A DNA stretch of 64,000 bases, taken from assembly GCA_022835595.1 (NCBI GenBank), contig BQUP01000001.1:2108001-2172000 (forward strand), read 5' to 3'. Below, piece by piece: positions 9,139 through 21,412 of the stretch. This stretch comes from Cystobasidium ongulense (taxonomy: Eukaryota > Basidiomycota > Cystobasidiomycetes > Cystobasidiales > Cystobasidiaceae). Position numbers and translations under genes: made by a program. Numbering within the stretch: the first letter of the stretch is position 1; every line of letters begins with the position of its first letter. Below the pieces are notes generated by a model, which was not told where the DNA came from, searched no databases, and saw only the letters and a list, made by a program, of their open reading frames with translations.

Positions 9139-12100
9139 ATGTCTTCACCACCTCCTGCTGGTCAGAGCAGTCGACAGCCTCAAGGCAGCGACCCTCTAGC
9201 TGGTCGCTCGTCCTCTCCGCTGGCGTTTCCTTCCTCGTCGCCTCGTCAAGCTTCGGCAAATGCAGCAGCAGCTAGCCATGGCAGCTCACCTCGAAACTCT
9301 GCCGGACAAGCCAGTGGCTCCTTGGGAATCCCTGCCAACAGCCACCTACCTCGCTCTTCCTCTCCACTTGCCTTTCCCTCATCGTCGCCGCGTCGAGCGC
9401 CAAACTCGCAAAATGCTACACCGCAAGCTGGCAACAGAACAGGAAATCCACTCTTCGCGCCAGACTCTGCAACTCGAGGAAGTCAGCGAGGCAGTGCTTT
9501 AAGAAACGTCAGAAATAGCAGTGCCGTTCCCAGCAGTGACGCTGGTGCTCCATCGTCGGAGCCGCTCTTCTTCCCAAGCTCTGCAACTCCAAAAGCGCGT
9601 CGCGCTCGGGGAGACATCCACTCAAGTCTACCTCTGTCTCCCTCTCCTCTGCGCCGACGCGGCGCCGGTCAAGATGGACAACCCGCTGGAGGAGCACCGA
9701 GCTCTTCTGCTCCGGATGGGAACGGCTCTCTCAGATCTGGTGCCGGTGGACGCCAGGGAGCGCCTCCTTCGCTTTCGAACGTCGGTCTCAGCTCAGATGC
9801 CCTTGAAGAGAATGAACGCAACCAAGGAGCAAGGACTGTCATCTGGAACACTGCAGTCTCTCTAGACGAGACTATGAGCACCTTCAAGATGTTCTTGCAA
9901 GAATTCAAGGCCAAATACAGGACCGAATATGCTCGGAAGCTCGGAAAGGCGTTGCCATTCGTACCTGACCCAGAGAGACCAGTTTACGAATACTAGTGAG
10001 TGCCAAATCGTAACATTGTACCCTATGCAAGTCGCTTACGAATTGTCGTAGTCTGCGTAAGATGCGCACCTCGAAACAAACAAACCTCAACCTTGACCTG
10101 CAGGATCTCGAAGCCTTTCCACCCACAAAGAAGCTAGCGCGATGGATTCGGACATATCCTCAGGAAGTTGTTCCCATGTGCGATCAAGTACTCAAGGAGT
10201 AGGTACAAGTTTTAGAACTAAGCACAAAGAGCTCCGCCGAGCTGATAGACCGAATCATTCAGTTGCATACTAGAAATTGCATACAAGGATCACGATGCAA
10301 ATCCAGGACTAGTCCAAGAAAGCGACTTTGACCAGATCGATGCTGAAGTATACAAGATCCGACCTTTTGGCACATATGAAGTACCAGGCCGTGCCGAAGT
10401 AGGTGGAGTTGTTACCATGCCCAAGGGCGAAAGAACACTCGGTATCAACATGCGAGAGCTAAACCCACAAGGTAAGTTGTCTCCCCTGCATAGCAAACCG
10501 AGCTGTATGCTGAAGCGCTGTTTCTGCTCGCAGACATCGACAAGTTAGTCACAGTCAAGGGTCTCGTTATCCGCTGCACTCCGATAATTCCGGATATGAA
10601 GATTGGTGAGCTCGCAGAAGATTCCTCAATTGCTGAACATATCTGATGCGTTCCCTGCTGGATAGCATTCTTCCGGTGTCTGGCATGTTCGCATACCATG
10701 ACAGTCGACGTCGAAAGAGGACAAATAGCTGAACCAGACAGATGCCCCAGGGAGGTCTGCAATCTCATTGGAAGCATGTCGTTAATCCACAATCGATGCG
10801 AGTTTGCCGATCGTCAGGTCATTCGCCTGCAAGAGACTCCAGATGTCGTACCCGATGGACAGACACCTCACACCGTTTCGCTTTGCGTCTACGACGAGTT
10901 GGTTGACCTCGCTAAGCCTGGTGACCGAGTCGTCGTCACAGGCATTTTCCGCTCTGTACCCGTCAGAGTCAATCCCAAACAGCGCGTTATCAAAAGCTTG
11001 TTCAAGACTTATGTAGACGCTCTACACGTCCGAAAGACGGATAGGAAGAGACTCGGCACCGATAGATCCACTCGAGGAGGTGATGGCTCGAAAGAGAAGG
11101 CGGTGGGTGTTGGACCTGATGAAGAGGAGGACGAGCTCATGACACACGGTAGAAATGGCGACAATGCGAATGATGAACTTCGCATGGACCTGGATGACAC
11201 CTACGGCGATGATACTCTTGTGCCACCTCACGCTGCTGTAGACCGAGAGAGGCGTCACCGCGCCGAACAAGAGGAGAAATTAGTCGAGCTGTCGAGAAGG
11301 CCTGATATCTACGACCTCCTTGCGCGATCACTCGCACCTTCCATTTGGGAGATGGACGACGTCAAAAAAGGTATTCTACTTCAAATGTTTGGCGGAACAA
11401 ATAAGAGTATCAAAACTGGTGGAGGCGCAGGTGGACCGAGATATAGAGGCGATATCAACATTCTTCTAGTGGGTGATCCAGGTACTTCGAAGTCGCAAAT
11501 CCTTCAATACGTGCACAAGATCGCTCCCCGTGGTGTATATACGTCTGGCAAAGGCTCTTCTGCTGTTGGTCTTACCGCCTACGTCACACGCGATCCCGAC
11601 AGCAAGCAGCTTGTCCTCGAAAGGTAAGTCGGTGTACAAACGGCTCTAGACGGCAAGCTGACATGCGCATCGTCGCAGTGGAGCGCTCGTACTGAGTGAT
11701 GGAGGTGTTTGCTGCATCGATGAATTCGACAAGATGTCCGATGCCACTCGAAGTGTCCTTCACGAAGTAATGGAACAGCAAACGGTGTCTATTGCAAAAG
11801 CAGGTATTATCACAACACTCAATGCAAGAACCTCAATCTTGGCAGCTGCCAATCCCGTTGGCTCGAAATATAATCTCAATTGGCCTATTACGAGAAACAT
11901 CGATCTTCCTCCAACCTTGATATCGCGATTCGATTTGCTTTACTTGGTCTTGGACAAAATCGATGAAAGCAACGATAGGCGTTTAGCTAAGCATCTTGTT
12001 GGACTCTATCTTGAGGATCGCCCAGATACCGGTGGTGTAGACATCTTGGTAAGTTTCGTGATAGCGGCCGATGCTGTAGAGGATCAAGGTTGCTGACATA

Positions 12101-12809
12101 TGGTGCATCAGCCTATCGAAACGTTGACGGCATACCTGTCCTACGCTCGTGCGCACATTCAACCTGTCATCACCGAACCAGCCTCGCAAGCGTTAGTACA
12201 AGCATACGTGACAATGCGAAGTGCAGGCATCGATGCACGAGGCGGAAGCGAACGCCGTATTACAGCAACCACTCGTCAGCTGGAAAGTATGATCCGTCTA
12301 TCCGAGGCACATGCACGGATGCGCTTCAGCGACCAGGTAGACCTGGAGGATGTGCAAGAAGCACACCGATTGATCAGAGAGGCTCTCAAGGAGAGTGCGA
12401 CGGATCCCATCACTGGACTGTAAGTGCCGCCCGGCAATGCAACGATCTGTGTAGAAGGCTGACTTGACAATGAATGCAGTATCGATCTTGATCTACTCAA
12501 TACTGGACATGGCGCACAATCACGCAAGATGCACGGTGATCTACGTCGCGAGATCTTGACAATTCTTGACCGGGTCGGGACAGAGAAAGGCCTTCGCTGG
12601 ACGGAAGTTGCAAAGATTCTTAATGAGCAGTCTTCCATTCCTGTCGAAGCGAACGAGCTTGCAAGCGTCATAAAGGTACGCCAACCGCTCGACTGGCACG
12701 CGACCAGGGCTAACATCGGTCTTCTCGTCTGCAGGAGCTCGAACAAGAGGGACAAGTGGTAGTCCGCGGTTCACACGATAAGAAAACATTGCGTAAGCTT
12801 GTCGCGTAG
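9139..12809 (+). CDS. MCM4: MCM4, subunit of the replicative MCM2-7 helicase
   Basis: ATPase subunit of the hexameric helicase that is loaded at origins and unwinds DNA at forks, acting in the nucleus. Start at 9139 ([11 protein letters not shown]). The first 280 or so residues are Ser/Pro/Gly-rich with repeated [12 protein letters not shown] and [10 protein letters not shown] motifs, as expected for the regulatory tail of MCM4. The N-terminal OB domain has a zinc finger ([10 protein letters not shown] ... CPREVC). The AAA+ core shows Walker [10 protein letters not shown], Walker [10 protein letters not shown], and the arginine finger SRFDLLYLV. The C-terminus ends in a winged-helix-like segment ending TLRKLVA. 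At least eight introns of 50-100 bp interrupt it. An in-frame ATG at 8989 would add 50 non-conserved residues. Identification as MCM4 rather than another MCM rests on the tail and the [16 protein letters not shown] segment. Confidence 0.95.
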
Positions 12810-13199
12810 TCCTATATGTCTGCAATTTTAGGGTACAGTACAAGGCGTAGACCCTTGTTCATTCTGTTGTTTCGTCAGTTGTGTTGGTCAGTATCTGTTG
12901 TTTGTTACAGCTTGGCGGGTCAATGATAACTTTCATCACGGTCAGCAGGCTAACATCGCTAACCTCTCCTTTGATCTCCCAACCATTGGCTACTGGTCCC
13001 CTCGTCCCTCAAATCAGACCATATTCGTATTGGCTACCCAGTGTCCACCGAGAAGAGGATAGCCTGTGCGACAGCAGAGACCTAAGCAACAGCGTGCAGC
13101 AAAAGTACGCAGTAGCCTAAAGACGACCGTGCGATCAAACACGCAGCATCGTTACCATTGCTGACTGCACGTCATTCTTACCAGAGCGCAAGGGCAGGC
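12810..13199. other. Intergenic region, MCM4 to hypothetical gene
   Basis: About 390 bp between two plus-strand genes. No gene, repeat or motif that I can support. Confidence 0.5.
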
Positions 13200-14274
13200 A
13201 TGGCGAGCTTGCATTCTACAGCAGGCGCATTCCCTGAGCACAATGCACCATTGTACGACGCAAAGAATTTCCCGGGCTCTGATTCGGATCTTGTAGTAGA
13301 GCTAGCGGTGCCAGTAACCAAGACCGACGCGAATGGCTACAAGTCAGCTGAAACCTCGTTAACCCACCTACAACTCGAAATTCCACATTCAGATGACGAT
13401 GCGACGGAAAAAGTTTCGGAGCAGACGCATCCCGTAACCACAAATACCTCTTCATCAGTCTCCAAGTACAGCAATACGTCCAAGATTCGCGAGCCTCTAG
13501 ACTCGGCGAACCAATACTCTTCAAAAGCCTACACTGTAAGGGGCGTCAGTTTTGTCGGCAACGAGCGCCGTCTTTGCTAACATGCAGTCAAAACCATAGC
13601 CTCGTGTGCCTCTGCAACGTTTGAAGTCTGCCGTGGACGTCCGCAGCGTAATCTCGCGAACTGCAGGTGCCTCGGATGGCAGTTCACATCCTGATGCGGT
13701 GCGTACCAAGAGCAGGCCATCAACATTAGCCTTAACAATGCCAGCTTTCATCGATGATCCATTCACGCATCATCGAACTGCCGTACCTGCTTACATTGCG
13801 CCAGTGCCACCTCTCTCAGCAGCATCGATGGCGTCCAATGACGGTCGGATGTATCAGGTCTCTTACAAAGCAATAGTGAGTATCTTCCTTACTACTGCGC
13901 CTTTTGCAGTTCGATGCTCGCCTGGGTGAGTCGGATGATCTGAGATACAGATGATGCCGTATGTCAATTCTTAGGCTCGAAACAGCCTCAACCTACCCAG
14001 TCACCAAGAAGTTTATGACACGGCTCTGCATGCGAGGACACGCGAGTTGGACGGGCTCAGAAAGGAGTTGGGTATTGATCTGGGGAACATGCCTGCGCTT
14101 CCCGCCAGATCAGATCCGCGACAGCGAGCATGGGCCAAACCTTTGATTTCAAGATTCGAGAAGATTGTCAGCCAGGAGATGCGTAGGATCTGGCTGGAAG
14201 CTAGAGAGCTTGCGTTAAATACCCTTGCTAATGCGGGAGTAGATATCGTACCTGTTGTTCGCTCTGTAAATTAG
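13200..14274 (+). CDS. Unrecognised protein with a C-terminal helical region
   Basis: Start at 13200 (MASLHSTAGAFPEHN). Three exons join cleanly: about 13200-13539 ending SSKAYT; about 13603-13878 beginning PRVPLQRLKSAVDV and ending MYQVSYKAI; then an exon beginning ARNSLNLPSHQEVYDTALH. The product is about 300 residues. The first half is Ser/Thr-rich and probably disordered. The last 95 residues are rich in charged and Leu residues (TRELDGLRKELGIDLGNM, RFEKIVSQEMRRIWLEAREL) and look helical, possibly coiled coil. No domain family is recognised. An earlier acceptor (CAG at 13587) would give a stop after SKP, so the acceptor at 13602 was chosen. Confidence 0.65.
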
Positions 14275-14542
14275 TTTGCATGTATGCTGGAATTGTGACT
14301 GCCGCGAGGTAATGGTAGGGAAAGCCTAGACATACCCCAAGTGCAAGGTTTTCCAACAGGACCCCTGTCCATTGCTTCAGCTCCGTGAGTCTTCGTGAAA
14401 ATTATATTGTGAGGATCTGGTCGCTTGGAGACAATCGCTGGTCCGTGCACGACGCGTTGGGCGGGACAAAAGAAAAAAAAAGGCCCAGCAGCTCTATTCG
14501 GCTTGGATCAGCACCAACAAGTGGCAGTTGCGCTCATTGAAG

Positions 14543-15488
14543 ATGGTTTACATAATCGAGATGTGGTGTGATGGAGCCTGTAAGAACAACGGAGGCTACG
14601 ACCCACGCAAACCCGTCGTTGCGGGTGCCGGGCTCTATTACCCAAGAGGAAAACGTGACTTGCAGGAGCTGTACAGAACTATACCTTCGAATATCAACCA
14701 GGGCAATCAGAACGCGACAAGCAATCGTGAGCATTAAAAACTTGAAGCCTTTCGCCATGGGTTCGCGTATACTGATTTGGGCGCCATCTACTATTCCTGC
14801 AAACTAACTTTGAAAATTCTTTTGTCCAATGCTGTGTCGATGTCGACGAGCACATCGAATTTTCTACTGGATCTCCACACGCATTAATGCGTGGACTACA
14901 ATCTAATCAGGTGCCGAACTTCACGGCCTCATTATGGCCTTGGAGAATGCGCAAGAAGTTATTGACAATTTAAACAACGACCCATGGGTTCAAGTCGACA
15001 TTCATATGGATTCCAAATACGTAGTGGGTAAGTGGTGCCTATAGCTATAGCCTATGGTATCTAGACAACGCTATCAATTGCTAACATTAAGTGCTCCGGT
15101 AACGCTCTATTGGCGGCTTTCGTATTCCTGACCATACCCTGCTCAATTAGAGGCAATGATGAAATGGCGATTCAAATGGCAAAACAACGGCTGGAGAACT
15201 GTTAAGGGTACGTGCAGTCTGCTGAACTGACGGTATAGAGCACGTTCTGGGTCAGACTTTCTCGCAAACGGGCTGACTTATGGTTACGTAGACACGCCTG
15301 TCGCAAACCAGGATCTTTTCGACCAAGCCATCGACCTCGAGGCGGGTATAGAGAGTTACGGTGCAGAAGTCCTTTATTACCATGTACCTAGATCGCAGAA
15401 TCAACGAGCGGATGAATTAGCAAACTTAGGCTGCGACGAGGCTCTAGCCAAATTCAACTCTAGATCTAGGTATCGGTATCGCTACTAG
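14543..15488 (+). CDS. Ribonuclease H (RNase HI type)
   Basis: Expected to cleave the RNA strand of RNA-DNA hybrids. The product is about 180 residues and starts almost directly with the catalytic fold (MVYIIEMWCDGACKNNGG), without the N-terminal hybrid-binding domain usual in eukaryotic RNase H1. The acidic residues are present: Asp in CDGACKNN, Glu in RAELHGLIMALE, Asp in HMDSKYVV, and Asp in QNQRADELANLG. Introns split it after ATSN, after KYVV, and after GWRTVK, all in phase. The C-terminus is an unusual Arg/Tyr tail (SRSRYRYRY). A damaged tandem copy follows at 16112-17051. The presence of introns argues against a retroelement domain. Confidence 0.88.
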
Positions 15489-16111
15489 ACTGTTTAGACT
15501 GTTCATTCAGATCGAAGCGAGTGGGGGAAGACGTGTTATTTGGGAAGAGGCCTTAGCCTACTTCACAAGACAGGCGCATACACTTCTGCATATCGTTAGT
15601 CCTTGGATGCAGTCGGAAGTGGCAAGTTTTTGAGCAAAAGGTTAGGCAGTCATGTTGTTGCAGTGTCATTTTCGTTGTTTGTAGTCGATGTTGCCTTTGG
15701 TAATTCCTGTTGCGAGCAAAGTAATTGTATTCATGTCGCTTGTTGTGCCGTCTATGGGTTGATACCTACATATCCTTTTGTATTGTCAAGGCCGTATTGA
15801 TCCGACCGATATACGATTGCAGCGAAAGACTGCCCCGGGCTAGCTATAGAATGCAAGCCTTTCTACATCACTCCGACTTCATTGCTCAGCATCTTGACTG
15901 TCGAAGAGGATATGCTTTACCTTGACACTACTGTCTGATGGAGCCGCAGCGTACTCTAGCGACAAATCTTGGGCCTGGGATACCCGTGAGCCCGTCGGCC
16001 CCAGGTGCGACTTGTGGTGGTGCCGAATTCGAACAAAAAGCAACAGGCTCTTTCCTTTTTAGACTGACATCTACTAAACACTCTGCCAACTGGCTCACAG
16101 TGTTGTAGAGC
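15489..16111. other. Intergenic region between the two RNase H copies
   Basis: About 620 bp. It has no obvious similarity to the region upstream of the first copy, so the promoter was either not copied or has diverged. No gene seen. Confidence 0.5.
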
Positions 16112-17051
16112 ATGGGCTACATTATCGCGCTGTGGTGCGGCGGTGCCTGCAAGAACAATGGAGGCTATAACCCCGACAAACCTGTCGTGGCCGGTTATGC
16201 GGTTACTACCCACGAGGGACTGCGAGACGCGGCGGGGGGAAGAAGTATGCCATGTCGCATCCTGCGAACATCAACCAAGGAAATCTGAGCGCTACAAGCA
16301 ACCGTAAGCATGTCCGCTTGAATGTCTTTGTTTTTGCCCTCAAGTTCGATTATGCTGATGGGGCGAAATCATCAATTCCTTTTGACCCAAAATGATACTA
16401 TTGATCAATGTTGGCTGGATATAACAAAACGAAAACACGAACATTTGCGACTGTATTCTTTTAGGAGCCGAAGTGATGAGTCTCATACTCGCACTGGAGA
16501 CTGCGGAGAAAGTTATCGATAGCTTGGCTGGCTATCCATATGCCAGAGTCTACATCAATATGGATTCCAAGTATGTAGTGGGTAAGTTGAACGCCCGATA
16601 CTGTGTCCTCCATGACCAATATGCGGCGGCTACGCTCGTTCTGCTTTAACGTTACTGAGCTTCCCTATTGTGCACCATAACGCGAAATCCTTCCCTGCCG
16701 AGCAGAGGGAATAATGACATGGAGATTCAAGTGGGAAAGTAACGGCTGGAGGACGGTGAAAGGTGTGTCCAAGTCATCTATTTGTGTGCTGCTTCTATGG
16801 ATATCAAGGTACTGACACAGTCAATGGTCTGCTTACGGCTAATCAATGATACAGGCACACCTGTCGCTAATCAGGATCTCTTTGAGAAAGCCATCAAGCT
16901 CAAAGAGAGGATAGAGTCTCATGGAAAAGTAACTTGTCACCATGTCCCCAAGTTTCAAAACCAAATAGCGGATGATCTAGCAAGTGATGCCTGTGAAGAA
17001 GCTTTAGACCTATTCAAATCTAGATTCAGGTATTCTCGCTACCCTTATTGA
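16112..17051 (+). pseudogene. Tandem RNase H paralogue, probably inactive
   Basis: Same exon plan and splice positions as the gene at 14543-15488, so it is a tandem duplicate. Exon 1 begins MGYIIALWCGGACKNNGG: the first catalytic Asp is Gly. Soon after (following KPVVAGYA) the frame that matches the functional copy shifts by one base, and reading on in the original frame meets a stop. Downstream exons remain open and well conserved (AEVMSLILALETAEKV, NMDSKYVV, GIMTWRFKWESNGWRTVK, FQNQIADDLASDACE) and end with a similar Arg/Tyr tail (RFRYSRYPY). Either the copy has decayed recently, or exon 1 is used differently. A sequencing error could explain the frame change but not the Asp to Gly change. 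Confidence 0.75.
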
Positions 17052-17839
17052 GATTCAGAGTGACAAGGGTCTCCAACCTTATCATAGAGTGGATTGTAAG
17101 CGGCAGGGGAAAGATTCTGGTTGTAGCTTTTTGACAAGAAGTTCTGTAATGCACATGTTGAAGCGTATAGATGCTTTCGCGTAGAGATCAGCACTAGTAG
17201 TTTGGTGCAACTGAACAGTGTATACGCATATGACGCAAAGAATCAATAGTCGTTAGACTGAAATATCACACCACATAGAACCATCATGATCTTCCTGTCT
17301 GTTGCCTGTGTTGGGATATATGTCGCTTCCGTATTTTGCATCAGGTTACGTATACAGCTTGAGAGCATCACGCGATGAATCAAGGCGATTCTGCTGTGAC
17401 AGTCAGGCTCCAGGCGCACGCACCAGGAACAGGATAGGGAGGTGATTTATTAGGTAACACAGCCAGCTTCTAACCTCCATCTTCCATCCTCATAACAATG
17501 GTGATCGTGTCCGCCCAAAGGTCACCAGAATTGAGGCGTGCATATCTGCAACACAACAGTTATTATTGACAGCAATCAGCAAGCGGCGGGAGTGAGTGTG
17601 TGGAGCGCTCCTCTGCTCTACCCAACCGTCCAACTTCAGCACACCTCCCAGTGCGTACATCAGCCATTTCCGTGTGCTCAGGCTCTGCGCCGCCAGCATC
17701 TTTGAACGCGACGACTGCGCTGACCGGTGCCGCTTCTTCGTCTCTTTCTCTCCAACAGCTCTCGCTACAGTCAATCCAAGTCGCATAACAGTGTGACTAG
17801 CTCTTTATACATAACCACTTCAACACTTCTCAACTCACC
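17052..17839. other. Intergenic region upstream of GDP-mannose pyrophosphorylase
   Basis: About 790 bp. Both neighbours are on the plus strand, so it should hold the terminator of the RNase H copy and the promoter of the next gene. Only short unsupported frames occur. Confidence 0.5.
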
Positions 17840-20024
17840 ATGAAGGCACTGATTCTCGTCGGAGGGTGAGTGTCGTGTTCCTGTCCATCCAGCTCATCCA
17901 TGCGCGTGGTCGGCGAGGATGGGTCATGGACCATGCAAACACAGCGAGCAAGTACTGACAACCCGTACATCGCACACAGCTTCGGCACTCGTCTCCGTCC
18001 TCTCACCCTCACTCTCCCCAAGCCTCTGGTGCCTTTCTGCAACAAGGTGCGTATTTCATCCCATTCGCGCTGCACTACGCGTGTTCGCGTGCGATAGGGC
18101 AGTTCTACTTCTACAACAGGAAGATGCATTGAGCTGACTTGTCTTCCCTCTCCTACTACTCCAAACATTGCCGCTCTCGCTCGTTGTCGCTCTGCTTTGC
18201 GCGCTTCTTCTGTTCTCCGTCGAATCAAATGCACGTTCGCGCGCTCACTCCGCCTATGAAAACCGTTATCAACCACTACAGCCCATGATTCTGCATCAAA
18301 TCGAGGCACTAGTCAAGGTCAGTACCGTACTCTCTATCTTCTCACAACCTTGCACCCTTGCACACTTCCCCAATCTCAATCCTTCCCCTCCGCTCCATCT
18401 TATTCGGCGGTGCTATTTTTTGAGAGGCGAGGCTTAGGCCACTGCTCGCTCGAGCCTCATACTGCAAAGTCCGCAGTTGAGCGGTATCTACGACGGTCTG
18501 TTCTCGTCAAGCAGGCTAGCTCAACCGTCTTCACGCGCCAGAACGTAGTGCTCGGAGTACTAGTACTCGCGTCAGATAGCTTGAAGCGCGCAGTGCAGAC
18601 GACAACGCGTATTGTCCCCAGCTAGATTTTATCGCTATCAGTACATTGCAGCGATCCTTCATATGCTGATACTCATCCACTTGCTTCCAAACACCTCTTA
18701 TTGAACGCATCGAACAGGCTGGTGTCAAGGATGTCGTCCTCGCCGTCAACTATAGACCCGAAGTCATGGTCTCCCTCTTGAGCAAGTGCGAAGAGGAGTA
18801 TGGCATCAAGATCACCTTCTCCGTAGAGTCCGAGCCTTTAGGAACTGGTGAGTGGTCGCAATATCATCTCTCAGGACAGCATAGTCGAGTCGCGTCTTCG
18901 TCGTGCCTAGCTGATACACTGCTTTTCCTTCTCATCTGTCCATCTCTTGTGATAACGTGGTAACTCAGCCGGTCCTCTTGCACTCGCACGCGAAGTCCTT
19001 GCCAAGGACGATTCACCTTTCTTTGTTCTCAACTCGGACGTTATCTGCTCATATCCATTTGAACAACTACGAGACTTCCACTTAGCACATGGTGGAGAGG
19101 GCACAATTCTAGTCACCAAGGTAGATGAGCCATCAAAATATGGTGTCGTCGTCCAGACTCCTGGCACTTCTGCTATTGATAGATTCGTCGAGAAGCCTGT
19201 GGAATTCGTTGGAAACAGAATCAACGCTGGTATTTATATCTTCAACCCTTCTGTCTTACAAAGAATTGAGGTAAGTCTAGAGCGTTTATTGCCTACTTTA
19301 GACAGACGAAAGCAGCTCGCTAACTTGCTGCTTACCGCTCGCAGCTCAAGCCTACATCCATCGAGAAGGAGACATTCCCAGAAATGGCCAACGAAAAGCA
19401 ACTCCACTGGATGGACTTACCTGGCTTCTGGATGGACGTCGGCCAACCTAAGGACTACCTAGCGGGAATGTGCTTATATCTCTCTTACCTCACATCGCAA
19501 AAGAGCAAGCTCGTCGTCGATCCTTCACAGAACCCTTGGGTACACGGTGGAAACGTACTGGTGGATCCTGTACGTTCATGACACGCGCTTGCTAGCTACT
19601 TGTTTTTGTGTCGTGCTAAATCTGCTTATCCTTTTCAGACCGCTCAAATCGACCCCTCAGCTGTCATCGGACCCAATGTTGTCATCGGACCCCGATGCGT
19701 CATCGGAAAGGGTGTCAGACTACAGCGTTGCGCTGTCCTAGAGGGCGCAAGAGTCAAAGACCACGCTTGGGTTCACTCTTCAATCATTGGCTGGAACTCA
19801 ACCGTTGGACGATGGGTCCGAATGGAGAACATCAGTGTTCTCGGTGACGATGGTGAGCTGCACTTGAAAGCCTCGCCTTTAACGAGCAGAGCATGAAGTA
19901 AATGTCTTTTTTCGTTTGTTCCACCCCAGTTGCCATCAAGGATGAGTTACTCGTCAACGGCGCTTCCGTTCTGCCACACAAGAGCATTAGCGGATCTATT
20001 CTCACACCCTCAATTGTCATGTAA
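17840..20024 (+). CDS. MPG1: Mannose-1-phosphate guanylyltransferase (GDP-mannose pyrophosphorylase)
   Basis: Makes GDP-mannose from GTP and mannose-1-phosphate in the cytosol, feeding protein glycosylation, GPI anchors, mannan and capsule synthesis. Exon 1 (17840-17866) encodes MKALILVGG and joins to [19 protein letters not shown], which gives the nucleotide-binding [11 protein letters not shown] signature. Exon 3 is 18282-18317 ([12 protein letters not shown]); exon 4 starts at 18718 ([15 protein letters not shown]). The catalytic domain shows [17 protein letters not shown] and [20 protein letters not shown]. The C-terminal left-handed beta-helix has hexapeptide repeats ([18 protein letters not shown]). 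It ends [13 protein letters not shown]. Introns 2 and 3 are long for this window (about 235 and 400 bp). Length (about 360 residues) and motifs fit the family fully. Confidence 0.96.
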
Positions 20025-21412
20025 ACGGGCAAACCCATCACACCCTCTTTTGTCCTCTTGTAGCGACTCTATATCTTCAATATAATGCCTACATTTTCAT
20101 TGCATGCATTGTCATTCTTTTTATGTACGCAACGCACGGCGATTCTCCCATCATGACAGCAGCAGTTCAACAAAAAAGTCAACGCGTTTACCGAGAAGTT
20201 TCTGCATGTTCTTCATTTACACCGACGTTAGCAATTAACCCATCAATGAAAGGCTTGCCCACTTCGACACCGTTAACGAAGTATTCATGAAGTCTTCAAA
20301 CAACGATGACGTCTTTCGATTGGGCAGAGATCCCCCTTTCCCTTCCGTTTCTTTCCTATCCATCTTTAAGAAGTCACAACACTTTGGGAAAGTTGGTTCA
20401 GGCCCTTTTCCCCCTTTTCCCTTCTTAATTTTCGAACTCCACGCACTAATAAATTTCCAAAAAGATTGTGCAACGAACCCACATAAATCATTAGAGGAGA
20501 CTTATCTATTTCTTAGCCCTTTTTCTATTCCCTTTCCGGCCCATTATATGTTCTACCTTGACATTTATCTTATCACACACATATGGACCTGCTGCAAACC
20601 ATTCTTTCCAACTGCCTCATCTTGATATGCGCACGGTTCACCCTCGCTGCTGCTGGATAGCCTTACCGTTTCAATGAGCTCACAGACGCTTTATATTGAC
20701 AGGGCACCGCAAGACGCTTGCCAGTTCCCCCATCTAACTGAATGATCCCGCTTCAGAGTGCAATGACTTTCTCCGCTAATTCTGGAGGATGCGAAACCTA
20801 CTCAGGTCTAATTATCCGGAGCTTCGTAGTCACATAGGTGAATTGCATGGACATACGAGCAGGGTCACTTGCACCAGGCTGTGCCTCAGAAAGGTATACC
20901 GTATATTGGGTGCAGTACTTGCAATCAATCAAGCTACAACCGCTTGCTGAATGGCTTCAAAGGACTTGTGTAGTAGAATAGGTTCAGCTGCAAGGTTGGG
21001 TGGCGGAATTGACCAGTTGCAATAGAAAGCTTGCGAAGTATGTCAAGTCGTATAAAGCGCTCGCGGCCGCTGACAATAATCTATCTACTCGATATGCAAG
21101 GGTAGTTCAAATGCCGGAAAAATCAACAAACGTGTAAGGATACAGAATATTTTCATCGTATTCAAGAGACTCAAGGTAAAAGAGGGCTTTGGATTTTATA
21201 AAGCGTATTGTTCGTTTATTATACATGTATTCTTGTTATCTTATTCTTGAATTTCCGAAAACCTTATAACCGAAAATTTCTCTTGACATTGCTAGACGGC
21301 CCTGCTTTACGTGTAAAGAAGAAGGGCGGAATTCGAATAGACTTGTAAGAATCCAATATTACTCATCTTTTCCCTACTACACCTGAAGTATCATAAAATC
21401 ATTTTTCTCTCT
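20025..21412. other. Long intergenic region between convergent genes
   Basis: About 1.4 kb separating the 3' ends of GDP-mannose pyrophosphorylase and the Ser/Pro-rich gene. It includes pyrimidine-rich runs (about 20330-20420) and becomes AT-rich toward 21200-21400. An open frame at 20287-20625 is low-complexity (Pro, Phe, Ser) and not convincing as a gene. No repeat or RNA gene seen. Confidence 0.5.

Noticed and set aside
14543-17051. RNase H genes as pieces of a retroelement
   Set aside because: Both copies have matching spliceosomal introns and no neighbouring reverse transcriptase, integrase or terminal repeats.
20287-20625. Plus-strand open frame of 112 codons in the gap after GDP-mannose pyrophosphorylase
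   Set aside because: Low-complexity Pro/Phe/Ser composition from pyrimidine runs; no conserved pattern and no splice context.
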